Of a stretch of 64,000 bases of DNA, positions 53,846-62,100 are shown in pieces. This DNA is from Flavobacterium sp. YJ01 (GTDB lineage Bacteria; Bacteroidota; Bacteroidia; Flavobacteriales; Flavobacteriaceae): assembly GCF_029320955.1 (NCBI RefSeq), contig NZ_CP119757.1, positions 4,092,001 through 4,156,000 of the forward strand. The letters are read 5' to 3'. Within the stretch, counting starts at the first letter, position 1; each line of letters starts with the position of its first letter. The notes beneath the pieces are model-generated. The model was given only the letters and a program-made list of their open reading frames with translations. It made no database searches and was not told where the DNA came from. The translations under genes were made by a program, and so were the position numbers.

Positions 53846-53937
53846 AATTTCAAGGCTTTAGGATATGTGATATTCGATAAATCTAATTAGAATTGACTCC
53901 TGGAGAAAGAGTACAAATACCTGATTTTGTTTATGAT

Positions 53938-54219
53938 TTAAGTAATTAATCTTTCAGCAATTTTCTCTTTGTCAATTATTAGTTGAGAAGGAAGAATCAT
54001 CTGGATTTTGTTATTAATTGGATTTTGAAAAATTGAAAAGTTTCCTCTACAGTTTTTATATCGAAATTGAAATGCTTTTAGTCCCTTTATTAATCCTTCT
54101 TTTTGAGTTGTTTCAAACACATAATGAGAACAGGATTTTTTAAAAATGCATTTTCTTCTTTTAGATTGAGGAATTAAAATCCAATACAATCGGATAATTA
54201 ATAAGATGAAAAATTTCAT
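53938..54219 (-). CDS. YidD-like membrane insertion factor
   Basis: The 93-residue protein has an N-terminal hydrophobic segment and the YidD pattern CIFKKSCSHYVFETTQKEG...GLKAFQFRYKNCRG (Cys-rich core, Lys-Gly-Leu). YidD assists insertion of proteins into the inner membrane. Unlike the housekeeping copy, which usually sits near rpmH and yidC, this one is next to a DUF4177-like gene and a membrane operon, so it may be dedicated to those proteins. The ATG at 54219 begins right after the upstream gene. Confidence 0.78.
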   Translation of the reverse strand: MKFFILLIIRLYWILIPQSKRRKCIFKKSCSHYVFETTQKEGLIKGLKAFQFRYKNCRGNFSIFQNPINNKIQMILPSQLIIDKEKIAERLIT

Positions 54220-54220
54220 T

Positions 54221-54451
54221 TTATTTTTCGAAAACAATTAAGTGTGTGAAAAGTGTTTGAGCTGGTCTTGCTCCAAATCCAAAACAACCTATTTCTGCAT
54301 TAACAAAAGTTGTAATGTTTTCTACTCTGACATATTTCCAACCTATTTCGGTATGATATTTTATCGCACTTTCTAATTGTTCTGCAATTTGAGTTGATGT
54401 GTTTTTCTTTAAATCGATTGAAGCGGCGAAGGGTACTACTTTGAATTCCAT
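54221..54451 (-). CDS. small DUF4177-like cytoplasmic protein
   Basis: The 76-residue protein has EFKVVPFAASIDLKKNTSTQ, then EQLESAIKYHTEIGWKYVRVE and GCFGFGARPAQTLFTHLIVF, a pattern I associate with small DUF4177-type proteins of unknown function. It ends one base before the YidD-like start codon, so both are translated from one message. Confidence 0.6.
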   Translation of the reverse strand: MEFKVVPFAASIDLKKNTSTQIAEQLESAIKYHTEIGWKYVRVENITTFVNAEIGCFGFGARPAQTLFTHLIVFEK

Positions 54452-54561
54452 AATTTTAGGGTTTAATTAATTTTTAAATTGATTTAACAACCCAAAAGTA
54501 AATCCAATCAAAACCAGTATTTTACGGAAATCCATAATCCGATATCTTAATTTTAAGAAAT

Positions 54562-54587
54562 AAAAAAAGCTCCCGAAGGAGCTTTTT
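54562..54587 (-). terminator. intrinsic terminator after the response regulator (locus B)
   Basis: AAAAAGCTCC pairs with GGAGCTTTTT across a CGAA tetraloop, with A/T tracts on both sides, 19 bases beyond the regulator stop. Confidence 0.85.
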
Positions 54588-54605
54588 AAAATAGAATAGA
54601 GAAAT

Positions 54606-55274
54606 TTAAATTATCCCCATATCTTTTACAATAGATACCAAATGGACAGTATTGTTGGCTTTAAAAAAGTCTTTGAGTTTAGACAATCTTTTTTCCATGG
54701 CACTTTTGCTATTTGGCTTAACATCTAAGGTTTTAAAAATCTCTATTATTTCATCCTGAGAAGTTCCAGAAGATAAATATTTTAGAATTTTTATATCCAC
54801 ATCGTCTATTTCGTAGTTACCTTTTCCCTGAAGCGCAGATGCAACTTCGGGTGAAATAAATTTTTCATCAGAAGCTGAAATTATCGTTAGAGCTTTTTTG
54901 AGCTCTTCAATACTGTTTCTGCCTTTTAGTACAAAGGCATTAATCTCAGAATCTTCAAAAAGTGATTTTATACGTGCATTTTTATCTTCAATCGAGTAGG
55001 CAATAATTTTAATTTCAGGTTGCAGTTCACGAACTTTTTGAATCAACTCGTCTCCACTTCCAATTTTTATTTCGCGATGATCTTTTTTAAACGAAAGATC
55101 ACTAATTAATAAATCGTATGGTTCATTATCCTGAATGGCTTTTCTTATTTTTAGAAAAGCGTCATCGCAATATTTTGCGTGCTGAAAATTGACAATGTTG
55201 AAATCACTCAAAGTTTGTTTTATGGCTAAATTAAATTCTTCAAAATCCTCAGCTATTATTACTTTTTTAAACAT
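54606..55274 (-). CDS. response regulator with C-terminal helix-turn-helix (locus B)
   Basis: The 222-residue protein has a receiver domain (about 1-130) with the acidic pair Glu9/Asp10 and the phospho-acceptor Asp59 in LLISDLSF. The C-terminal region (IDDVDIKILKYLSSGTSQDEI, then KSAMEKRLSKLKDFFKAN) is a LuxR/NarL-like HTH, somewhat diverged. It lies 6 bases after the kinase stop and is its evident partner. It may also serve the orphan kinase A, and could bind the TTCC boxes of both loci. Confidence 0.9.
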   Translation of the reverse strand: MFKKVIIAEDFEEFNLAIKQTLSDFNIVNFQHAKYCDDAFLKIRKAIQDNEPYDLLISDLSFKKDHREIKIGSGDELIQKVRELQPEIKIIAYSIEDKNARIKSLFEDSEINAFVLKGRNSIEELKKALTIISASDEKFISPEVASALQGKGNYEIDDVDIKILKYLSSGTSQDEIIEIFKTLDVKPNSKSAMEKRLSKLKDFFKANNTVHLVSIVKDMGII

Positions 55275-55280
55275 AGGCTT

Positions 55281-56978
55281 TTATTTAGGCATTGTTATTT
55301 TTACTTTAAAACCTTTATTAGGTTCAGTTTCAAAAGTAATAGTTCCATTATTAGACAAAATACGGTTTTCCATATTTTGTAAACCATTTTTTATGATTTT
55401 TGATTTTTCACATCCTTTTCCATTGTCGCTATAATCAATTAACAGGGAATTAGCGTTTGTATAAAATTTTATAGATACTACTGGAGCCTCACTGTGTTTT
55501 TTCATATTGACCATTAATTCATGTAAAACTCTTTGAATGGTAATCTTTTTTAAATCCTCAATCGAATCCCAATTTATTTTTTCTATACCATTAATAATAA
55601 CATTTGTTTGATTGCTATTGTAGGTAGAAAGCATCTCTTTTAAATTGTTAGGGAATTTTTGCCCAGTGTCTATATCGTTATTTTCACGAGAAATTCCTCT
55701 TACACGAGAATAAATATTATCTAGTTTTTGCAACAAGTTTTCTTTGTTGTTTTCATTGGCCAAAGGTTGTGTTTGTGTGTAAGTAATGGCATGAAAAACA
55801 TCATTAGCCAAGCCATCATGAATATCTTTTGCAATTCTTGTTTCGGTATCGTAAGCTATTTTTATTTCTACAAGACGAGTTTTATGTTTATAGCGATTTC
55901 TTAAATAAACACCTAAAAGTATAACAGCAATTAAAGTAGCAAATAAAATTATTTTGTCTTTTTCTGCTTCTTTAATAGCGACTAAATTTTCTGCCTGTTT
56001 TAAACGAAGTCTTTGGTTTTCATCTTTTTCTTTTTTCGAGTCGTATTTTATTTTAGCAAATTTGTTTTTATAATTATTACGAACACTAATAATACTATCG
56101 TTAATGGCAATATATTTCTGAGCAAATTTTTTATCTGAACCATTGGTGATTAAATAAGACAATGCTTTTAGGCGTTCATCAACACTATTCAATTTAGTTG
56201 CTATTGCGTAAGCTTTATTACCAAATTCGTTAGATTTTTTAGAATCTATTTTAGAATAGAATTCAGCTAAATGCAAATAACTGCCAATACTTCCGTAATC
56301 ATCATTAATTTCAATTCTTAATCTTAAACCTTCGTTTAAAAAAATAAGACTTTTTTCTGTTAATCCCTTTTTATAATAAGCATATCCTAGATTGTCAATA
56401 ATTCGAGAGTTACTTTTTTGTGTATCTCTGTCTTCTGATTTTTTTCTTGTCGAAAGCGAATCAAGAATTTGTATTGCATTGTCATATTTTTTTTGTTTGA
56501 TGTATATAACCGCAATATTGTTTAGAGGTGATTGTTTAAAATTAGAATCCTTAATTCCTTTAATTGATTGTTTGTAATAATAAATTGCATCATTATAAAG
56601 TGAAAGTTCTTTATCTGCGATTCCAAATAAGTTATTAATCGCTGCGGTATAATCTTTTTCTTTTTTACTGTAGGGTAAAGCTTCAGTTAATGTTTCTTTG
56701 CTTCCGTAGTAATCGCCATTTATTTGTTGAATACTTGCCATTTGAATTAAACTGTAGACAACATTAGAACTATCTTTAATATTTTCAAATACAATTTTAG
56801 ATTTATTAAAATAATAAAATGCACTATTATAGTTGTTTTGCTGAAAATTACTTAATGCTTTTTTCTGCAAAAGAATAGCATATCTGAAAGAAGATTTTGA
56901 TTTTTGAGTTGATACAGTTTTCTCTTGACAACAGAAAAAAAGCAGAAAAACTAAATAAAAAAACGGGGATCGTAACAT
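55281..56978 (-). CDS. TPR-containing sensor histidine kinase (locus B)
   Basis: The 565-residue kinase is a close paralogue of the one at 41431. It has a signal segment with Cys-Cys (LLFFCCQEKT), a TPR region with NLGYAYYKKGLTEKSLIFLNEG, a TM span near 340-358 and a HisKA_3-type core with His387 (RIAKDIHDGLANDVFHAI). The ATPase box reads DNGKGCEKSKIIKNGLQNM. It is co-transcribed with the response regulator downstream and follows a 60-residue lipoprotein gene. The periplasmic TPR module suggests sensing of a protein or peptide. Confidence 0.92.
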   Translation of the reverse strand: MLRSPFFYLVFLLFFCCQEKTVSTQKSKSSFRYAILLQKKALSNFQQNNYNSAFYYFNKSKIVFENIKDSSNVVYSLIQMASIQQINGDYYGSKETLTEALPYSKKEKDYTAAINNLFGIADKELSLYNDAIYYYKQSIKGIKDSNFKQSPLNNIAVIYIKQKKYDNAIQILDSLSTRKKSEDRDTQKSNSRIIDNLGYAYYKKGLTEKSLIFLNEGLRLRIEINDDYGSIGSYLHLAEFYSKIDSKKSNEFGNKAYAIATKLNSVDERLKALSYLITNGSDKKFAQKYIAINDSIISVRNNYKNKFAKIKYDSKKEKDENQRLRLKQAENLVAIKEAEKDKIILFATLIAVILLGVYLRNRYKHKTRLVEIKIAYDTETRIAKDIHDGLANDVFHAITYTQTQPLANENNKENLLQKLDNIYSRVRGISRENNDIDTGQKFPNNLKEMLSTYNSNQTNVIINGIEKINWDSIEDLKKITIQRVLHELMVNMKKHSEAPVVSIKFYTNANSLLIDYSDNGKGCEKSKIIKNGLQNMENRILSNNGTITFETEPNKGFKVKITMPK

Positions 56979-56995
56979 GAATCTTACTTTCCCCG
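56964..56995 (-). promoter_or_regulatory. hairpin over the start codon of kinase B
   Basis: On the minus strand CGGGGA (56990-56995) pairs with TCCCCG (56964-56969) with an inner GTAA/TTAC pair. The ATG sits in the loop and seven T follow the stem. It could act as an attenuator or hide the start codon. The structure is shared with kinase A. Confidence 0.7.
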
Positions 56996-57030
56996 AAAAT
57001 ACTAATTTAATAAATTAAATCAGATTTTAT

Positions 57031-57213
57031 TTATGGATTTTTTATTGGTGGCTTAACAGGAATCGGATCATCATCTGGACCATCGGCCTTTAATTGGTTA
57101 ATATCTTTTTTTATCTCAGTTTTGCCTTCAGCTGTTTCGAATTCGTCAGCAGTGCAAGAAAATAATGTTGTTGTCAATAGGGTAAACGCTCCCCATAAAA
57201 AAATCTTTTTCAT
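57031..57213 (-). CDS. tiny lipoprotein upstream of kinase B
   Basis: The 60-residue product, MKKIFLWGAFTLLTTTLFSC plus a mature part rich in Asp and Pro (LKADGPDDDPIPVKPPIKNP), is the paralogue of the 59-residue lipoprotein at 43243. ATG 57213 is chosen because the in-frame upstream extension passes through the structured leader and would bury the signal peptide. The kinase start is 52 bases downstream, matching the other locus. Confidence 0.82.
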   Translation of the reverse strand: MKKIFLWGAFTLLTTTLFSCTADEFETAEGKTEIKKDINQLKADGPDDDPIPVKPPIKNP

Positions 57214-57270
57214 AGTTGAAATTTTTAGGTTATTGGCGTTCAGAACTTTTCTGATTATGCCATTTTTGGT

Positions 57271-57335
57271 GGGAAGTGAAGTGCGTACGACAGTAAGATT
57301 TTCATCTATACTTCCCGGAATAGAATCCACCTTAC
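57271..57335 (-). promoter_or_regulatory. conserved leader with interleaved inverted repeats (locus B)
   Basis: In transcript order the minus strand has GTAAG (57331-57335), GGGAAGT (57310-57316), CTTAC (57293-57297) and ACTTCCC (57271-57277), the same four blocks as locus A. The upstream part of the leader also matches locus A (CTGCAG, AAAACTAGTTC, AAAACCGTAAG). Confidence 0.65.
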
Positions 57336-57417
57336 GGTTTTCCGCACTTTGTAATTGAACTAGTTTTGTACATTTGTTTTTGACCTGCAGATCAAAACAT
57401 TAACTAATTTTGTTGAG

Positions 57418-57499
57418 GCAAAGTTATATGAGGTTTAGAGCTGTATTGATACGGAATTCCGGGATTTCCGATTTAGTTTTCTGCAATCCCTAGAATTCC
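57418..57499 (-). promoter_or_regulatory. locus B promoter with TTCC boxes
   Basis: The minus-strand -7 box TAACTTTG (57418-57425) matches TAnnTTTG exactly. Upstream lie CGGAATTCCG and GGATTTCCG (57451-57469), then AATCCC and AGAATTCC (57485-57499). The first box starts 26 bases from the -7 box, against 27 at locus A. The divergent gene at 57535 shares this region. Confidence 0.6.
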
Positions 57500-57534
57500 T
57501 TTAAAATCCTTAAAATGACCAAAAAAAAAAGCCT

Positions 57535-58515
57535 ATGCATAACAATACTTTAGAAGATTTATATAAAAAAGCCGTTAAAGAGAAATACGAAGAAGCAAAA
57601 AACGGTGATGATTTTTTTTTCTTGAATGCTCCAACAAGAGGAAAACTGAATAAGTTATGTTGGGAAAAATTCACGAATAATAATATGCATTCAAATGATT
57701 TGAATGTTTTTAATTCTCTTCTTGGAATTTCCTTTGATATTAATTCACAGAAAAAATTTAAGAAAGAAACTAATCCTTTTCGGCCAATTGAAAATTTTTT
57801 TAAAGGAGAAACAGATCCAGATAAGATCGAAGTTGTGGATATGGCTGCAATTTTAGTAGATTTTCAGCCCAGACCTTTTAATAAGTTTAGAAAACAAATT
57901 GATGATGAGGACTTGGAAATTTATAATGAGTTAAAGAATAATACCAAGCCTAATGTAGAAATAGATCTCGGTAATTTAATTGATGAGGTTGAAGAAGAAT
58001 TTACAGATTCAAAAATAGTTATTGATAATGAAGAACCTGATAAAATTCAAAGTGAAGAATCAGAATCAGTTGAAGGTGAAGAACTAAAACAAACTCCAAC
58101 TGCTATATCAACTTTTGTTAAAATGGATAATAAACCAAAATCTAATAAATTAAAATATTTAGCAATTACAGCTGTTCTTTTTGGTTTAGGCTTAATCATT
58201 TATTTAGTCTTACCAAATCAACAATGCATGCAATGGTCTGGAAATCATTATGAATTAGTAGATTGTGATTTAAAAATTGAAAGTGCTGGAGCATTTAATC
58301 GTATAGAACTTTTAGATAAAAGTTTATTAAATCTTAAAAAAGTAAATGTCACAGAAACTACAATATTTTTTGATAAAAATGGGGACGCAATAATTTGGTA
58401 TGCAAAAACAGCAAATGGTATTGATTTTTTTAGTTGTCATGGTAGACACCCAGAAAACAATAAAGCTTTAAAACCTGTGACGAAATATATTATTGATAAA
58501 TATGTGAAAAAATAA
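57535..58515 (+). CDS. hypothetical single-span membrane protein
   Basis: The 326-residue protein has a cytoplasmic N-terminal half (with an acidic stretch SEESESVEGEEL near 185), one transmembrane span (about 207-226, LAITAVLFGLGLIIYLVL) and a periplasmic tail beginning CMQWSGNHYELVDC. No signal peptide, so type II topology is likely. I do not recognise a functional family. It is divergent from the kinase B locus and may share its control region. Confidence 0.7.
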   Translation: MHNNTLEDLYKKAVKEKYEEAKNGDDFFFLNAPTRGKLNKLCWEKFTNNNMHSNDLNVFNSLLGISFDINSQKKFKKETNPFRPIENFFKGETDPDKIEVVDMAAILVDFQPRPFNKFRKQIDDEDLEIYNELKNNTKPNVEIDLGNLIDEVEEEFTDSKIVIDNEEPDKIQSEESESVEGEELKQTPTAISTFVKMDNKPKSNKLKYLAITAVLFGLGLIIYLVLPNQQCMQWSGNHYELVDCDLKIESAGAFNRIELLDKSLLNLKKVNVTETTIFFDKNGDAIIWYAKTANGIDFFSCHGRHPENNKALKPVTKYIIDKYVKK

Positions 58516-58627
58516 CGTTAAAATGCGATTTATGTAAAATAATCCTAAAATCATGGAATTTTCTGTAAGATTATACATTTAATTTAGCAGTATTAAAATT
58601 AATAACAAATAAAACAAAAAATCTACC

Positions 58628-59041
58628 ATGAAAAATAAAGCAATATTATTAGGACTATTAAGCATCGGTTTTTTTGCAACATCTTGCAGCAATGATGATA
58701 ATGAAGGAGAAACAATTGTTCCGTTACAAGGAAAATACAATCTTAGACAAACAGGAACAATTCAAAATGGACAAGAAGTTTTAGTTGATGCTGCGGCAAA
58801 CCAAGCTGGCTGTTCTACAGATTATTTAGATCTTAGATTAAGCAATGCAGCAGTTTACGGAGATTATAATGGAAGCAATTGTGCTTTAGTAGAAACTACA
58901 GGTACTTACGTAAGATCTCATAATGATTTGACTATTACAATTAATGGTGTTACTACAACTAGTGACATTATGAATCTAACAAACAAAGAATTGAAAATAA
59001 AAGACAAAACAACTGGTGTTATTACAGTTTTTAGTCGATAA
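58628..59041 (+). CDS. lipocalin-like small lipoprotein
   Basis: The 137-residue lipoprotein (lipobox FATSCSND, Cys about residue 20) has a single beta domain starting LQGKYNLRQTGTIQNG, with Cys in AGCSTDYLDL and NCALVETTGTY. It resembles the small lipocalin-like proteins common in Bacteroidota. Function unknown. A strong terminator follows. Confidence 0.72.
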   Translation: MKNKAILLGLLSIGFFATSCSNDDNEGETIVPLQGKYNLRQTGTIQNGQEVLVDAAANQAGCSTDYLDLRLSNAAVYGDYNGSNCALVETTGTYVRSHNDLTITINGVTTTSDIMNLTNKELKIKDKTTGVITVFSR

Positions 59042-59085
59042 GAAAAATTGTTTTGAGATAATTTCAATGTGCTTTGAAATGGAAA

Positions 59086-59122
59086 AACGGAAACAACTCT
59101 AAAGTAGTTTCCGTTTTTTTTT
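59086..59122. terminator. intrinsic terminator after the lipocalin-like gene
   Basis: AACGGAAAC pairs with GTTTCCGTT (with ACT/AGT pairing nearer the loop), followed by a run of T. It separates convergent genes. Confidence 0.85.
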
Positions 59123-59142
59123 TATGATTTTTTTAATTGAAA

Positions 59143-62100
59143 TTAATTTACTGGAATATAAATGTCAAAAGTGGCTCCTTCATTTAACACGCCAAAAGCC
59201 GTTATAAATCCGTTGTGGTTTTCTACAATCTTTTTTACAATTGCCAATCCGATTCCGGTTCCGTTGTAACGATCTCTTCCGTGTAAGCGCTGGAAAACTT
59301 CGAATATCTTTTTGTTATATTGAGATTCAAAACCAATACCGTTGTCTGAAACCTGAATATGACAATATTTTTTGGTCGGAATCAGTTTTTCGTTATCGAA
59401 TTCTTCTGCTAATGCAATTTCACTTTTAATTTTAATTACAATCGGAATTTCAGGATTAGAAAACTTTAATGAATTGCTAATCAAATTATATAGTAATTGT
59501 TTGAACTGAAACGGAATAATGTCGACCTTAGAAGTTTTCTCGATCTCAATAACAGCATGTTTTTGCTCTAATTCTTCGGTTAAATCTTCTTTTACTTCTT
59601 TTATAATTTGAGAAAGATCAGTCTTTACAAAAATACGTTCCTGAATATTGGTTCTAGAATAAGCTAATAAATCATTAATTAAAGTTTGCATTCGCTGTGC
59701 CGCGTTCTGCATTCTTCTAAATTTATCTTTTGCATTTTCAGACAAGCTATCCAATTCTTTGTCCATAATCTGCGAGGCGAAAGTCTGTATTTTTCGAAGC
59801 GGTTCCTGCAAATCATGACTAGAAATATAAGCAAATGACTGAAGTTCTTTGTTCATTTCTTCCAGCTCATTATTTTTCTGCTCCAATTCTTGAGCGTATA
59901 TTTTTAGCGTATCATCGGCTTTTTTTCTTTCCGTTAAATCGTGTGTCACTTTAGAGAAACCAATAATTTCATCTTGTTTATTATGCACAGCTGTAATGAC
60001 AACACTTGCCCAAAATTTACTTCCATCTTTTCGTTTACGCCAGCCTTCATGAACTACTTTTCCGTTTTCTATGGCAAGCTGTAAAAGTTTTTCTGGAAGT
60101 TTGCTTTTTTGATCTTCTTCGGTATAAAAAATAGAAAAATATTTCCCGATAATTTCATCAGCTTTATAGCCTTTTATTTTTTCTGCACCAGCATTCCAGT
60201 TTTCAATAATTCCATGTGCGCTTAGGTATAAAATGGCGTATTCCTGAACTTCTTCGACCATTAAATGATAACGTTCTTCACTTTTTCGAAGCGATTCGTT
60301 AATCTGAATTAATTCTCTCGTTCTTGCTGTAACCTGTTGTTCAAGCTCGTGCGTAAAAGCTTTTTCGGTATGAATATCAGTAAAAGCACCAACCCATTTT
60401 ATGATTTTCTCATCTGGACCTAAAACAGGTTCTCCAATAACGGTGTGCCATCGATAAGTGCCGTCTTTTCTGCGCATTCTTATATCGCATCGATACATTT
60501 CCCCAGTTGAAAGCGCATGCTGCCAAATTTTGACATTTTCGTCAAAATCATCAGGGTGAATCATAGCTTCCCACGAACCTTCGTGACCTGGTTCTATGCC
60601 TGTGTATTCAAACCATTTTCCAGAAGTAAATAATGCATTTCCTTCAGCATCAGTTTCCCAGATTAGCTGCGGAATACTTTCTGTTAAGGAACGAAATCGC
60701 GTTTCGCTTTCTTCAATTTTTTTTCGAGCTTCTACTTTTTCCGTAACGTCAATCAGCGTCATTCTAATTCCTGAAATCGAATTATCGCTTTCGCGGAGTG
60801 GAGCAAATTCAAAATCAACATAAAACTGATTACTTCCGCTTTCATTTTCAATCAAAAGCAAAGATTCAGATTCGGCATAAACTTCACCAGATTCGTATAC
60901 TTTTTTTAATAATTTTCCGTATTTCTGTTTTTTAAGTTCTGGAAATATTTTTAAAAGATTTTTACCTTCTACATCTTCTCGCTGTTTTTTCCAGATATTA
61001 TCCAAAAGAACATAATTTGCCATTTCGATAATAAAATCATTTCCTCTTAAAATGGCTTTCGGAACAGGAGATTGCATGATGAGGTTTCGTAATTTTTTCT
61101 CGCTTTCTTCAATTTTCTGCTGATACCTTTTTTCGTCGGTAATATCTCTAACCGTTCCAATAAGTTTTTCGGCTTCGTGATTTTCATCATAAAAAACTTT
61201 TCCTTTTCCTTCAACCCAATGAATCGATTTATCTTTCCAGATTACTCGCGCTTCATAATTTAGAAAACCAGAATTTATAGCATCTTTAAATGCTTTATTA
61301 CGAATATGCATATCATCAGGATGAAGATGTCCTAATAAATCTTCGTGCGTTAACATAATATCTTCTGTATAACCTCCAACAATTTCAAGATAGCGTTGAG
61401 AATAAAAAGGAGCTCTAGTTTTTACATTGAGTTCCCAAGTTCCTAATTCGCTGGCTTCTACTACGATTTTAAGGCGATCTTCGTTGAGTTCGATTTTTTT
61501 GCGTGCTTCTACCTTTTCGCTGACTTCTGTAACCGTAACAATGATTCCTGTAATTTCTCCATTTTCTTCTCTTAATGGATGATAAAGAAAATCAAAATAC
61601 CAAATTCCTTGTTTGCCGTGTCTGTTTAGAGGTATAGGCATTTCATTTCCATGATAAGGAATTCCAGTGGTAAAAACATCATCTAAAAGTTTGCTTACAG
61701 TATCTTTTACTTCTGGTAATGAATCAAATAAAGGGCGGCCAACAAAAGTATCTTCTTCTCGAGCCACAAGTTTAAGATAAGCCTCATTTGCCATTTCGAC
61801 AACATATTCAGTTCCGCGAAGAATTGTGATACCAACGGGAGCCTGACGAACTGTATCTCGGAAACGTTTGTCGCTTTCTTCAATTTTTTGTTTGGCTAAA
61901 TATAAATCGGTAATTTCTACCGCAGTATTCATAACGGCATAAACTTTACCGTTTAAATCATATAAAGGTGTAAAGCTATAATTGAAATAGAACGGTTGCA
62001 ATACATTATCTTTTACAATATCAACACGAGAATTTCTGGAATGATAAGATTGCCCAGTTTCAAATACTGTAGCAACTTGTTCAAAAATTGACTGATTTTG

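Noticed and set aside
57214..57330. Upstream in-frame extension of the locus B lipoprotein
   Set aside because: It reads through the conserved leader repeats, is not matched at locus A and would bury the signal peptide.
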